A stretch of DNA of 57,100 bases from Ruminococcus sp. (GCA_017473955.1 JAFUIK010000025.1:1-57100), one strand, 5' to 3'; positions 32,479 to 41,957 are shown, counted from the first letter of the stretch. Translations and numbers: made by a program. The notes: a model not told the origin generated them from the letters alone.

Positions 32479-34245
32479 ATGAGACTGCCGGAAGAATTTA
32501 TATCAGAGCTTAAGTACAGGTCTGATATTTCCGATATAGCTTCATCGTATATGCAGCTCAAACGCCGTGGCAGAAACCTTGTCGGTTTATGCCCATTTCA
32601 TGGCGAAAAAACACCCTCCTTTAATATTTACACTGAAAATGGCTCCTTTTACTGTTTTGGTTGCGGAGCAGGTGGAGATGTCATCACCTTTGTGATGAAG
32701 ATTGAAAACCTCGATTACATGGAGGCGGTTAAATTTTTAGCTCAAAGAGCGGGGATGACAGTGCCGGAAGATGCGGTTGATGACTCGATGAGTAAGCTTA
32801 GGACACGAGTGTTTGAAGCAAACCGCGAAGCCGCCCGCTTTTATTACAACAAGCTTTACAGTGCTGAGGGGAAGCGAGCTCTTTCTTATCTTCATTCGCG
32901 TGCTTTGAGTGATAAAACCATAACCCGATTCGGGCTGGGTTACTCGCCGGATAATCGCTTCGCACTTACTAATCATCTTAAGTCAAAAGGGTTTACTGAT
33001 TCCGAGCTGTTAGCAGCTAATCTTGTTTTTAAAAGCCGTTCAGGAAATTCGGTTGTCGACAGATTTGTAAACCGAGCGATGTTCCCGATTATCGATTTAA
33101 GAGGCAACGTTATTGCTTTTGGCGGACGTATTATGAGTGACCAAAAGCCAAAGTACTTGAATACATCTGACACTATAGTGTTTAACAAAAGCAAGAATTT
33201 GTTTTCTCTCAATAACGCTAAGAATAGCGGTAGCCGAAGACTCATTTTGTGCGAGGGTTATATGGATGTCATTGCGTTGAATCAAGCTGGTTTTACTGAT
33301 GCTGTTGCAACGTTAGGCACAGCATTAACAACTGAGCAGGCTATGCTTATGAAACGCTACTGCGATGAGGTCGTAATTTGTTATGATGCCGACGAGGCAG
33401 GACAAAAGGCGACAGCTCGTGCGATAAACATTCTTCGTAACGTTGGGCTTGTTGTAAGGGTCATTACTATCCCCGATGGCAAAGACCCAGATGAATATAT
33501 AAGAAAAAACGGAGACAAGGGACCAAGTATGTTCAAAAACATCCTTGAGAGTAGTGGTAACGATATTGAGTACAGACTGCTTAAACTCAAGCAGAATTAC
33601 GATTTGAATACCACAGATGGCAAATTTTCGTATCTGTCACAGGCTGTAAAGGTGCTTGCTACCCTTGATAACGATATCGAACAAGACCTTTATGCATCGA
33701 AGTTAGCTGCTGAGGTTGATGTCGAAAAAGCTTCTATTAAAGAGCAGATTAAAAAATCTCTTCGCTCTAAGTATTATAGCGACAAAAAAACAGAGTTCTC
33801 AAAGCTTCAAAGTGATATAAGCGGTCGAAATGACAAAATGAATCCTGAACATTCAAAGAAACCGCGTGCCACAAAGGCTGAACAGAACCTGATAGCGTAC
33901 CTTATTAACAATCCGGACAAGCTTTCTGTGATTGAAAAGCATATTACAGCCGAGGATTTTGTTACTGATTTTAATAAACGTCTATTCGCTTATTTCTCTA
34001 GTAGAATTAAAGAGCATAAAGAACCGCTCACAACCTTGTCTGCGGATTTCACTTCCGACGAAGTTTCGTCGATTGCTGAGATTATTTCCAGATATTCAAC
34101 AGTTGCCGCTACTGATACGGCACTTATGGAATATATAAATATCATCAAAGAAGAAAGTTCTAAACCAAGCAATGAGGATATTGCTCAATCAAGTGCACTG
34201 GAATTTGACTCTTTTTTGAAAAATCTCAAGAAAAAACGCCAGTGA
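32479..34245 (+). CDS. dnaG: DNA primase
   Basis: A 588-residue primase that makes RNA primers for replication. The N-terminal zinc-binding domain carries CPFHGEKTPSF and the FYCFGCGAGGD pair of cysteines near residues 39-65. The TOPRIM domain includes EGYMDVIAL near 260 and the DADEAGQKA acidic motif near 310. The C-terminal part (about 460-588) would bind DnaB helicase. It precedes rpoD with a 113-base gap, the usual macromolecular synthesis order without rpsU. GGGGGGAG is the ribosome site. Confidence 0.95.
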   Translation: MRLPEEFISELKYRSDISDIASSYMQLKRRGRNLVGLCPFHGEKTPSFNIYTENGSFYCFGCGAGGDVITFVMKIENLDYMEAVKFLAQRAGMTVPEDAVDDSMSKLRTRVFEANREAARFYYNKLYSAEGKRALSYLHSRALSDKTITRFGLGYSPDNRFALTNHLKSKGFTDSELLAANLVFKSRSGNSVVDRFVNRAMFPIIDLRGNVIAFGGRIMSDQKPKYLNTSDTIVFNKSKNLFSLNNAKNSGSRRLILCEGYMDVIALNQAGFTDAVATLGTALTTEQAMLMKRYCDEVVICYDADEAGQKATARAINILRNVGLVVRVITIPDGKDPDEYIRKNGDKGPSMFKNILESSGNDIEYRLLKLKQNYDLNTTDGKFSYLSQAVKVLATLDNDIEQDLYASKLAAEVDVEKASIKEQIKKSLRSKYYSDKKTEFSKLQSDISGRNDKMNPEHSKKPRATKAEQNLIAYLINNPDKLSVIEKHITAEDFVTDFNKRLFAYFSSRIKEHKEPLTTLSADFTSDEVSSIAEIISRYSTVAATDTALMEYINIIKEESSKPSNEDIAQSSALEFDSFLKNLKKKRQ

Positions 34246-34307
34246 TGTTGTGATGTTTTAACCTCGCGGTATAAACAGTTTTTAATTAATTTAAATTTAT
34301 AGATTTA

Positions 34308-34316
34308 TGATATAAT
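34308..34316 (+). promoter_or_regulatory. Extended -10 promoter before rpoD
   Basis: TGATATAAT (extended -10, TGn plus TATAAT) without a good -35, 43 bases before the rpoD ATG. It would allow expression independent of dnaG. Confidence 0.55.
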
Positions 34317-34358
34317 TCTTTTTTTAGAAATACCCATAAAAGAAAGGAAAAGGAAACT

Positions 34359-35474
34359 ATGGCAGCTCCTACAACAGATAAGAAAACGATAATCAAAGAA
34401 CTAACCGATTTAGGTAAGGCTAAAGGCTCTTTAACAAACAAAGATATTTTAGATGCTATCGGTGAAATTGATTTTGAACCTGAACAGCTCGAAAAACTTT
34501 ATGACTCGCTTGAGAGTGCCGGTATCGAAATCGTTGAAGAGGACATTATTGACGATATTCCGCTTGAAGCTTTGACACTTGAAGGTGTTGATGCAGAGGG
34601 GAATACGAGTGTTTCGGCTGATGGTTTAGAGCCTTCTGATAATATTGCAATTGATGACCCTGTTAAGGTTTATCTCAAAGAAATCGGTAGAGTTCCGCTT
34701 CTTACATCTGAAGAGGAGGTTGAGCTTGCTATTAGAATTTCTCAGGGTGATGCCGCTGCAAAAAAGCGTTTGTCAGAAGCTAACCTGCGACTTGTTGTAA
34801 GCATTGCTAAGCGTTATCTTGGTCGTGGTATGCACTTTTTGGACCTTATTCAGGAGGGTAATCTTGGTTTGATTAAGGCAGTTGAAAAGTTTGATTACAC
34901 AAAGGGTTTCAAGTTCTCGACATATGCAACATGGTGGATTAGACAGGCTATCACTCGTGCTATTGCTGATCAGGCACGTACTATTCGTATTCCTGTTCAT
35001 ATGGTAGAAACCATCAATAAAGTTAAAAAGGTTTCCTCACAGCTTCTACACCAGAATGGACACGAGCCATCTGCTGATGAAATCGCCGAAGAGCTGGATA
35101 TGCCTGTAGAAAAGGTAAGAGAAATTATGCGAGTTGCTCAGGAACCTGTATCATTAGAAACTCCAATTGGTGAGGAAGAGGACAGTCATTTAGGCGATTT
35201 TATCCCTGATGATGATGCTCCTGCTCCTGCTGATGCTGCTTCACATACAATGCTTCGTGAACAGCTTATGGAAGTTTTAGATACTCTTACACCAAGAGAA
35301 GAAAAAGTATTAAGGCTCCGTTTCGGCTTAGAGGATGGCAGAAGCCGAACACTTGAAGAGGTTGGAAAGGAGTTCAATGTAACACGTGAACGTATCCGAC
35401 AGATCGAAGCTAAGGCTCTCCGTAAGCTCCGCCATCCGTCCAGAAGCAAGAAGCTCAGAGATTTTATTGACTAA
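34359..35474 (+). CDS. rpoD: RNA polymerase primary sigma factor
   Basis: A 371-residue sigma-70 family housekeeping sigma factor. A short region 1.1 (about 1-85) is followed by region 1.2 to 2 with [15 protein letters not shown] and the [10 protein letters not shown] promoter-melting segment near 200. Region 3 and region 4 with the helix-turn-helix [20 protein letters not shown] end the protein. The length fits Firmicutes SigA. The ribosome site is AAGGAAAAGGAAA. Its stop TAA shares a base with the ATG of the next gene. Confidence 0.97.
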   Translation: MAAPTTDKKTIIKELTDLGKAKGSLTNKDILDAIGEIDFEPEQLEKLYDSLESAGIEIVEEDIIDDIPLEALTLEGVDAEGNTSVSADGLEPSDNIAIDDPVKVYLKEIGRVPLLTSEEEVELAIRISQGDAAAKKRLSEANLRLVVSIAKRYLGRGMHFLDLIQEGNLGLIKAVEKFDYTKGFKFSTYATWWIRQAITRAIADQARTIRIPVHMVETINKVKKVSSQLLHQNGHEPSADEIAEELDMPVEKVREIMRVAQEPVSLETPIGEEEDSHLGDFIPDDDAPAPADAASHTMLREQLMEVLDTLTPREEKVLRLRFGLEDGRSRTLEEVGKEFNVTRERIRQIEAKALRKLRHPSRSKKLRDFID

Positions 35475-35851
35475 TGTTAACATTCGAAGAGTGCGGGCAA
35501 ATGCTCGACGAAATCGCGGACTCTTTACCAAATGAGCTCTACCGTGAGCTCAATGGAGGTATAGTTTTGCAACCGGGTTCTCGACTTCATCCTTGTGCAG
35601 TTGATAATGATTTGTACATTTTGGGTGTTTATAAGCATGACAATCTGGGCAGATATATTGTCATCTATTATGGTAGCTTTGTTAAGGTGTTCAAAAACAG
35701 CTCGAAAGAAACTTATTATAAGCACCTTAAGAAAACTCTGCAACACGAGGTTTTGCACCATAACGAATTTTTAGCAGGATGCAACGACCTTGTTTTCTAT
35801 GATGACAGCAAAATTAAGGAGTATTTAGAGTCCAGAGGATATAGTGGATAA
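35474..35851 (+). CDS. Zincin-like metallopeptidase family protein
   Basis: A 125-residue protein of the Zincin_1 (formerly DUF1025) family. The LGRYIVIYYGSF stretch and the metal-binding motif HEVLHHNE (near residue 91) match members that have HExxHH. Its substrate is unknown. It starts on the last base of the rpoD stop (TAATG), so it is translationally coupled to the sigma factor. A terminator begins at its stop codon. Confidence 0.8.
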   Translation: MLTFEECGQMLDEIADSLPNELYRELNGGIVLQPGSRLHPCAVDNDLYILGVYKHDNLGRYIVIYYGSFVKVFKNSSKETYYKHLKKTLQHEVLHHNEFLAGCNDLVFYDDSKIKEYLESRGYSG

Positions 35852-35884
35852 AAGCAGGTTACACAGTAGCCTGCTTTTCTTTTG
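35850..35884 (+). terminator. Intrinsic terminator after the zincin gene
   Basis: Thirteen-base-pair stem with one G-T (35850-35862 with 35866-35878), ACA loop, T-rich tail. Confidence 0.85.
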
Positions 35885-35913
35885 TCATAATTTATTACGT
35901 TCTCTAATACAAT
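35884..35913 (+). promoter_or_regulatory. Sigma-E promoter for sipL
   Basis: GTCATAA (35884-35890), a 15-base spacer and AATACAAT (35906-35913, seven of eight to the sigma-E -10). The -35 and spacing are identical to the spoIVA promoter in this window. Confidence 0.65.
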
Positions 35914-35942
35914 TTCATAGAAATAAAAAAGGAGAACGAAGT

Positions 35943-37475
35943 ATGGAATATAATTTTTCAAAACACACCGTTTCATATCCGGACAGTTTTTTGGATACTG
36001 TAAATGAGCAGATAGTCGATGTTGATGTTACCTTACCCGATTATTGTCCTGATATTGAAAAAATACTGAAATGTACTCTTATCCCTAAGGTTCATACGCG
36101 TGTTGTGTTAGGTGGACAACTCACTATTGATGGTGTCTCGTTGGTAAGAATTCTGTATTGTGACAGCATTCGCCATAACATCAGAAGCTTCACACAAACT
36201 GTGCCGTTTTCAGCAAACTTCAGCTTGAAGTCTACTCCTGAACAGTATATTGTGCTTTGTGATACAAAATGCGAATACATAAATTGCAGAGCACTTAGTC
36301 CTCGCAAGCTGGTTATCCACGGAGCTTTCTCTCTGTCAGCAAAGGTTGTATCTAAAGAGCAGACGGGCTTTTATAGCTTTGACGAAGAATGTGACTTGCA
36401 GGTAAAGTCGCGTGACATAACAGTGTCTGACCTTTGTGCTATATGTCAGGAGCAGTTTTCCGTTAATGAGGATATTACTGTCAGCAACAAGCCTCCTGTG
36501 GAGTCACTTCTTAGCTATTCTGTTTCAGCAGTTATAACCGATTTGAAGAGTATTCATAACAAGGTGATGCTTAATGCCGAAATCACTCTTAAGGCTATGT
36601 ATATAGCGGACATAGATAGCGGCGAAACAGAGCATCTGAACTATGTGTTCCCAATAAACAGGGTAATTGATTGTGACGGGGTTACGGATGAAACTGTCAG
36701 TGTGCCGTTGCTTGAGGTTATGTCTTACGATTTGCACTTAAAGAATGACCAAATGAGCGATGGAACATTGCTTTTGCTTGATGTGAAACTATGCTTTTCA
36801 GAAATGGGGTTTTTACCTAAAACACTTAGTCTGATTGATGATGCGTATTCAACTGTGTATATAACAGAACACAAGCGTGAAATGCTTAAGTGTGAATCGC
36901 ATCACAGTTGCGAAAGCTTTACTCATATATTAAAGTCAACAGTTAAGCTTGACAGTGTTGAAATCAGCAAGGTGCTTGATGTTTATTGTGAGAGTGTAAA
37001 TGCTTCGCCAATTGTAAGCGACGGTGTTTTATCTTTAAATGGAAAAACTAGTGTATGTATGCTGCTTAAAGATAAGGATAATGTGCCGGTTTATGTTGAA
37101 AGAAGTGTAGAGATTGACTGTAAGCCCCAGCTTAACAGAACATTTGACCATGCCCAGTTATGCAACTGTTTCGTTAACAGCGTCAGTTATAGACTATCAG
37201 ACGCTTCAACTCTTGAATTGAGAATTGAGTTGAAAGCAACAATGCTGTTGTCTGATTCTGTTATAGCAAATCCTGTAATAGAAGTTATGACCCTTGAGGA
37301 GAAACCTGTTGCTTGTGATGATTGCTCTTTGATTCTGTATTTTGCAGATAAAGGCGAGGATACATGGGACATTGCGAAAATGTATCGTACTAAAGAAAGC
37401 TTGCTTAAAAGTGAAAATGCACTTGAAGATAATGTGTTGCAATCAGCTCAAATGTTACTCGTGCCAACTGAATAA
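35943..37475 (+). CDS. sipL: SipL-like spore coat morphogenetic protein (DUF3794 plus LysM)
   Basis: About 510 residues. DUF3794 modules make up most of the protein, and a LysM domain closes it (about residues 460-510, beginning ADKGEDTWDIAKMY). This is the layout of SipL of Clostridioides difficile, which binds SpoIVA through its LysM domain to attach the coat. spoIVA lies 1.1 kb downstream. The frame is open from 35844, but the ATG at 35943 follows AAAAGGAG and lies 30 bases from the sigma-E box. A terminator follows. Confidence 0.85.
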   Translation: MEYNFSKHTVSYPDSFLDTVNEQIVDVDVTLPDYCPDIEKILKCTLIPKVHTRVVLGGQLTIDGVSLVRILYCDSIRHNIRSFTQTVPFSANFSLKSTPEQYIVLCDTKCEYINCRALSPRKLVIHGAFSLSAKVVSKEQTGFYSFDEECDLQVKSRDITVSDLCAICQEQFSVNEDITVSNKPPVESLLSYSVSAVITDLKSIHNKVMLNAEITLKAMYIADIDSGETEHLNYVFPINRVIDCDGVTDETVSVPLLEVMSYDLHLKNDQMSDGTLLLLDVKLCFSEMGFLPKTLSLIDDAYSTVYITEHKREMLKCESHHSCESFTHILKSTVKLDSVEISKVLDVYCESVNASPIVSDGVLSLNGKTSVCMLLKDKDNVPVYVERSVEIDCKPQLNRTFDHAQLCNCFVNSVSYRLSDASTLELRIELKATMLLSDSVIANPVIEVMTLEEKPVACDDCSLILYFADKGEDTWDIAKMYRTKESLLKSENALEDNVLQSAQMLLVPTE

Positions 37476-37481
37476 ATAAAA

Positions 37482-37517
37482 AAACAGCGAGTGAATTAAC
37501 ACTCGCTGTTTTTTTTC
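37482..37517 (+). terminator. Intrinsic terminator after sipL
   Basis: Twelve-base-pair stem (37482-37493 with 37500-37511), loop AATTAA, long T-run. Confidence 0.9.
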
Positions 37518-37537
37518 ACAAAAAGTGGCAAATAATC

Positions 37538-37566
37538 TTGACGAATATGACACTTGGTGCTATTAT
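37538..37566 (+). promoter_or_regulatory. Promoter of the pyridoxamine kinase gene
   Basis: TTGACG (37538-37543), a 17-base spacer and TATTAT (37561-37566), 47 bases before the ATG. Confidence 0.7.
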
Positions 37567-37613
37567 TCGTGATTAAAGAGATTATTATCACTTTATCAAA
37601 AGGAGAGATTTAT

Positions 37614-38447
37614 ATGGCATACAAAAGAATTCTCACTATTCAGGATATTTCTTGCCTTGGTCAGTGTTCATTGACAGTAGCTCTGCCGATTATTTCAGCT
37701 TGTTCACACGAGACCTGCATTCTTCCGTCAGCGGTGCTTTCTACTCATACAGGCGGTTTTTCGGGCTATACAGTGAACGATTTGTCAGGTGATTTTCCAT
37801 CCATCCGTGAGCATTGGCTTAAAGAGGGTGTTTCTTTTGACGCTATTTATACAGGGTATTTAGGCTCAACCCAGCAGATTGAGTATGTAAGTGACATTTT
37901 CGATACATTAAGACGCGGTGATGCTAAAATAATCGTTGACCCTGCCATGGCTGATAATGGTAAGCTTTATTGGGGATTTGATGATGAATATGTAAAAGGA
38001 ATGGCATATCTTTGCTCAAAAGCTGATATTATTCTCCCTAATATTACTGAAGCCTGCTTTTTAACGGGTGTTGAATATAAGGAGTCGTACGACAAGGCTT
38101 ACGTAGACGAGTTGATTGCGAAACTTTCTGAGATTTGCAAGGGTACAATTATCATCACAGGTGTAAGCTATAATGACACAGAAATAAATGTAGTTGTTGC
38201 AAAAAACGGCGAGCAGACATCGTATGTTCATAAAAAAATCAACAAGAGCTTTCACGGCACAGGTGATATTTTCTCATCTGCATTTGTTGGTGCTTATATG
38301 CAGGGCAAAACTATGTACGATGCTGTGCAGATTGCGTCGAACTATACAGTTGAGTGTATCGAAAACACTGTTGATGATGAATCTCACTGGTACGGCACAA
38401 AGTTTGAAACAGCTTTGCCATCACTTATCCGTATGCTTGAATTATAA
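37614..38447 (+). CDS. pdxY: Pyridoxamine/pyridoxal kinase
   Basis: About 277 residues with a ribokinase fold. It phosphorylates pyridoxal or pyridoxamine to supply PLP. The N-terminal QDISCLGQCSL motif, VDPAMADNGKLY near residue 119, and FHGTGDIFSSAF near 216 (catalytic Asp in the GTGD box) match PdxY/PdxK. The frame opens at 37554, but ATG 37614 has AAAGGAGAG before it. It is flanked by terminators and has its own promoter, so it is separate from the two sporulation genes on each side. Confidence 0.88.
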   Translation: MAYKRILTIQDISCLGQCSLTVALPIISACSHETCILPSAVLSTHTGGFSGYTVNDLSGDFPSIREHWLKEGVSFDAIYTGYLGSTQQIEYVSDIFDTLRRGDAKIIVDPAMADNGKLYWGFDDEYVKGMAYLCSKADIILPNITEACFLTGVEYKESYDKAYVDELIAKLSEICKGTIIITGVSYNDTEINVVVAKNGEQTSYVHKKINKSFHGTGDIFSSAFVGAYMQGKTMYDAVQIASNYTVECIENTVDDESHWYGTKFETALPSLIRMLEL

Positions 38448-38473
38448 TTTTGTATAACACTATAGCACGCTTG

Positions 38474-38500
38474 ACCGCCTGAATTTATCAGGCGGTTTTT
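38474..38500 (+). terminator. Intrinsic terminator after pdxY
   Basis: Nine-base-pair stem (38474-38482 with 38488-38496), loop ATTTA, T-run. Confidence 0.88.
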
Positions 38501-38508
38501 ATATTAGA

Positions 38509-38538
38509 GTCATAAACCTCCTGTTGTCCTCATACATT
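38509..38538 (+). promoter_or_regulatory. Sigma-E promoter for spoIVA
   Basis: GTCATAA (38509-38515), a 15-base spacer and a perfect CATACATT -10 (38531-38538), 30 bases before the ATG. spoIVA is sigma-E dependent in studied spore formers. Confidence 0.78.
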
Positions 38539-38567
38539 ATAGTATCAATAGTGCATCGGAGGAAATT

Positions 38568-40046
38568 ATGGAAGAAAGAAGCATATACAAAGATATCAGC
38601 AGTCGCACTAACGGCGATATATACATAGGCGTAGTAGGTCCTGTTCGTACAGGTAAATCAACTTTTATCAAGCGTTTTATGGACTCTATTGTGTTACCGA
38701 ATATTGGTGATGAAAATCTTCGAAGAAGAACCAAAGATGAACTTCCGCAGTCTTCAGGTGGCAGAACTATTATGACAACTGAGCCGAAGTTTATTCCTGA
38801 AGAAGCCGTTCAGATAAATGTTGATAAAACGGCTTCGCTAAAGGTGAGAATGATAGATTGCGTGGGTTATGTGGTTGACAGTGCGATGGGATACATGGAG
38901 GATGACACACCGCGAATGGTGAAAACTCCGTGGGAAGATAAAGAAATGCCATTTGACCGAGCCGCAGAAATAGGTACGCAGAAGGTTATTAATGAACACA
39001 GCACAATCGGTCTGCTCATCACAACAGATGGCACAATTGGTGAGATACCACGAGAAGACTATGTAAAAGCTGAAGAACGTGTTGTGTCAGAGCTCAAAGC
39101 GATAAATAAACCGTTTATTGTACTTTTGAACTCCTTGGAGCCGGAATCTGTAGAATGTTCACAGCTCGCTTTGGAGCTTGCAAAAAAATATCAGGTTCCT
39201 GTTTTACCCGTGAATTGCATTGAGCTTGATGAAAATCGCATTAAAGCAATTCTTGCACAGGTGCTTTTTGAATTCCCGGTTCGTGAAGTAAGAGTCAGTA
39301 TTCCTAAGTGGCTCCTTACCTTACCAAAAGACCATTGGCTAAAATCTACTGTGTTTGAATGTATTCGAGAAAATTCTGGTAATATGCAGAAAATTCGTGA
39401 GATTCAACAGGTTCTTGATAACATTTCACAGTGTGAGTATGTTGATAAAGCGAGTCTTAGTACCCTTGATTTGGGCAGGGGTAGTGCAGGTGTGACTATT
39501 GAGCTTGAAAGTGATTTATTCTTCAAAATTTTATCTGAAAAAACAGGTATTGAAATAAATGATGAAAAATCTTTGCTTGATTGTATTTTTGAGTTGTCCC
39601 AGAAGAAATCGCAGTTTGATAGAATTGCTGAAGCTTATGAGCAGGTAAAGGAAACAGGCTACGGCATAGTTATGCCGACACTTGATGAGCTGTCACTTGA
39701 AGAACCACAGATTATAAAACAAAATGGTAAGTATGGCGTTAAGCTGAAAGCCAGTGCTCCCAGTATTCATATGATGAAGATAAGCACAACTGCAGAGGTA
39801 ACACCGATTGTAGGTAGCGAACAACAAAGTGAGGAGCTTGTGACATATCTGCTCAAAGAGTTTGAGGAAAGTCCACAGAAAATCTGGGAGAGTAATATTT
39901 TCGGTAAGTCTGTAAATGAGCTTGTTTCCGAGGGACTTAACAATAAACTCTATCGTATGCCACCGCAAGCACGAGCTAAGGTAGGGGAGACTATAGAGAA
40001 AATAATCAATGATGGTTGTAACGGTCTTATATGTATTATCCTGTGA
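38568..40046 (+). CDS. spoIVA: Stage IV sporulation protein A
   Basis: A 492-residue ATPase that polymerises on the forespore surface to form the coat base. The P-loop GPVRTGKST is near residues 25-33, with a TRAFAC-like GTPase/ATPase domain to about 240 (DCVGY near 100, and LNSLEPES near 190). A middle domain and the conserved C-terminal region that contacts SpoVM and the coat finish the usual 492-residue length. The start has CGGAGG. A sigma-E promoter lies upstream and the partner gene sipL is close by. Confidence 0.96.
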   Translation: MEERSIYKDISSRTNGDIYIGVVGPVRTGKSTFIKRFMDSIVLPNIGDENLRRRTKDELPQSSGGRTIMTTEPKFIPEEAVQINVDKTASLKVRMIDCVGYVVDSAMGYMEDDTPRMVKTPWEDKEMPFDRAAEIGTQKVINEHSTIGLLITTDGTIGEIPREDYVKAEERVVSELKAINKPFIVLLNSLEPESVECSQLALELAKKYQVPVLPVNCIELDENRIKAILAQVLFEFPVREVRVSIPKWLLTLPKDHWLKSTVFECIRENSGNMQKIREIQQVLDNISQCEYVDKASLSTLDLGRGSAGVTIELESDLFFKILSEKTGIEINDEKSLLDCIFELSQKKSQFDRIAEAYEQVKETGYGIVMPTLDELSLEEPQIIKQNGKYGVKLKASAPSIHMMKISTTAEVTPIVGSEQQSEELVTYLLKEFEESPQKIWESNIFGKSVNELVSEGLNNKLYRMPPQARAKVGETIEKIINDGCNGLICIIL

Positions 40047-40127
40047 GCGTTTAGCGACAAAACATATGTTAATTATCTAACGTAATTGGAAAAATAAACA
40101 AATATTTTTTTACCCCCATATTTTTTG

Positions 40128-40156
40128 TTGAAATTGTATCAGTTTTGGTATATACT
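40128..40156 (+). promoter_or_regulatory. Promoter of oadG-oadB
   Basis: TTGAAA (40128-40133), a 17-base spacer and TATACT (40151-40156). Confidence 0.7.
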
Positions 40157-40193
40157 ATACAATGACGAAATTTGAAATATGGGGGGTTGTTTT

Positions 40194-40562
40194 ATGGACG
40201 AGAAACTTACCATGTCACTTACAATATTGCTCACAGGCTTTATTGTAGTTTTCGCGGTATTGCTTCTGTTAATCGGTATCATTAAGATTTACAGTACAAT
40301 CGTTTATAATTTACAGAACAAACCAAAAAAGTCTAAGAAAAACAATGATGATGACGATACCCCTAAGGGTACAGGTGCGTCAGGAGGCTCACGTTCAGCT
40401 TCTGCTGTGGGTGGTGTAAGTCCTGAGGTGCTTGCTTGTATTGCTGCTGCTGTTGATTTTATCTACGGCGAGGGTAATGTCAGAATCAAGAACATCCGCA
40501 AAGCAGGCTCACGCTCTGCTTGGGGACATGCTGGTGTTTTAACTAACACCAGACCATTTTAA
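40194..40562 (+). CDS. oadG: Na+-pumping decarboxylase gamma subunit (OadG family)
   Basis: About 122 residues: one N-terminal membrane helix (about 10-32), a basic then acidic linker (KKSKKNNDDDD), a Gly/Ser/Ala-rich hinge, and a C-terminal segment ending near RSAWGHAG, as in OadG proteins. The subunit anchors the carboxyltransferase to the beta channel. The ATG at 40194 follows GGGGGG; an in-frame alternative start lies at 40179. It precedes oadB by 19 bases. Confidence 0.8.
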   Translation: MDEKLTMSLTILLTGFIVVFAVLLLLIGIIKIYSTIVYNLQNKPKKSKKNNDDDDTPKGTGASGGSRSASAVGGVSPEVLACIAAAVDFIYGEGNVRIKNIRKAGSRSAWGHAGVLTNTRPF

Positions 40563-40581
40563 GACAGGAGGAGTGTAAAGA

Positions 40582-41817
40582 ATGGCTATTTGGAATGGAT
40601 TATTAGATTCTCTCGTCGGTCTTTACTACGACTCAGGTCTTGTTGACCTTGGTTGGCAGAACTATGTTATGATCGGCATTTCGTTCGTACTTTTATATCT
40701 TGCTATTAAGAAGCAGTACGAGCCTTTACTTTTGTTACCAATCGCTTTTGGTATGTTACTTGTTAACCTTTATCCTGATATTATGGCGGCTCCGTCTACC
40801 GATATGGTGCCTTTAGCTGACTATATGTTAACTCACGATAAGATTGACTACGCTGTTACCACTCTAAACGGTGAGCAGTATGTTAATGTTCCAACTTACG
40901 GCGGTCTTCTTTACTATCTCTATCAGGGTGTTAAGCTTGGTATTTACCCACCGCTTATCTTCCTTGGTATCGGTTGTATGACAGACTTTGGTCCGCTTAT
41001 CGCTAATCCTAAGAGCTTTATCTTGGGTGCTGCTGCTCAGATTGGTATTTTCTTAACATTCATTGGAGCTATTTACCTCGGCTTTACACCTGCTGAGGCT
41101 GGTTCTATCGGTATCATTGGCGGTGCTGACGGTCCAACTGCTATTTATGTAACAAGTAAGCTTGCTCCGCACCTTTTAGGTTCCATCGCTGTTGCGGCGT
41201 ACTCATATATGGCTCTTGTTCCTATTATTCAGCCACCTATTATGAAGGCTTTAACAACAAAGAAAGAACGCTCTGTAGTTATGGAGCAGTTAAGACCTGT
41301 TTCAAAGCTCGAGAAAATTCTTTTCCCAATCATCGTTGTAGTTGTATGTTCTATCCTTCTTCCAAGTGCTGCTCCGCTTATCGGTATGCTTATGCTTGGT
41401 AACCTCTTCAAGGAGTCAGGTGTTGTTGACAGACTCAACAAGACTGCACAGAACGAGCTTATGAACATCATAACAATTTTCCTTGGTGTAACCGTTGGTG
41501 CTACTGCTACAGGTACTAACTTCCTTACAACAAAGACACTCGGTATTATCGCTCTTGGTCTTATAGCTTTCTGTGTCGGTACTGCTTGTGGTACTCTCTT
41601 TGGTAAGCTTATGTATGTATTCACTGGTGGTAAAGTTAATCCACTTATTGGTTCAGCTGGTGTGTCCGCTGTTCCAATGGCTGCTCGTGTAGCTAATAAG
41701 GTTGGTCAGGAAGAAAATCCTGGTAACTTCCTGCTTATGCACGCTATGGGTCCTAACGTTGCAGGTGTTATCGGTTCAGCCGTTGCTGCTGGTGTACTTC
41801 TCAGTATTCTCGGCTAA
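40582..41817 (+). CDS. oadB: Na+-translocating decarboxylase beta subunit
   Basis: A 411-residue integral membrane protein with about 10 helices. It couples decarboxylation of a carboxybiotin carrier to Na+ export. The conserved GSIGIIGGADGPTAIY stretch near residue 175 holds the essential Asp, and a second repeat with Asn and Ser residues lies near 370. The alpha (carboxyltransferase) and biotin carrier genes are not adjacent, so whether the substrate is oxaloacetate, methylmalonyl-CoA or glutaconyl-CoA is unknown. Strong AGGAGGAG site. A terminator follows. Confidence 0.92.
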   Translation: MAIWNGLLDSLVGLYYDSGLVDLGWQNYVMIGISFVLLYLAIKKQYEPLLLLPIAFGMLLVNLYPDIMAAPSTDMVPLADYMLTHDKIDYAVTTLNGEQYVNVPTYGGLLYYLYQGVKLGIYPPLIFLGIGCMTDFGPLIANPKSFILGAAAQIGIFLTFIGAIYLGFTPAEAGSIGIIGGADGPTAIYVTSKLAPHLLGSIAVAAYSYMALVPIIQPPIMKALTTKKERSVVMEQLRPVSKLEKILFPIIVVVVCSILLPSAAPLIGMLMLGNLFKESGVVDRLNKTAQNELMNIITIFLGVTVGATATGTNFLTTKTLGIIALGLIAFCVGTACGTLFGKLMYVFTGGKVNPLIGSAGVSAVPMAARVANKVGQEENPGNFLLMHAMGPNVAGVIGSAVAAGVLLSILG

Positions 41818-41836
41818 TTTAATCAAAAGTAAAACG

Positions 41837-41870
41837 GGTGAGAGAGCTTTTTTCTCTCACCTTTTTATTT
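41837..41870 (+). terminator. Intrinsic terminator after oadB
   Basis: Nine-base-pair stem (41837-41845 with 41853-41861) and T-run. Confidence 0.87.
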
Positions 41871-41878
41871 TAATTTAT

Positions 41879-41899
41879 ATTATTCTAAATTAGAATAAT
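41879..41899. repeat. 21-base near-perfect AT-rich palindrome
   Basis: ATTATTCTAA and TTAGAATAAT are complementary arms around one central base. It lies between the oadB terminator and cpsC and may be an operator or an mRNA-end element. Confidence 0.4.
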
Positions 41900-41957
41900 T
41901 AATTAGTGTCAATGTTATATCATATAGTATATGAGATTTGGAAAATAGGGGGTTAAT

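Noticed and set aside
35844-35942. 33-codon N-terminal extension of sipL
   Set aside because: It covers the upstream terminator and the sigma-E promoter; ATG 35943 has AAAAGGAG.
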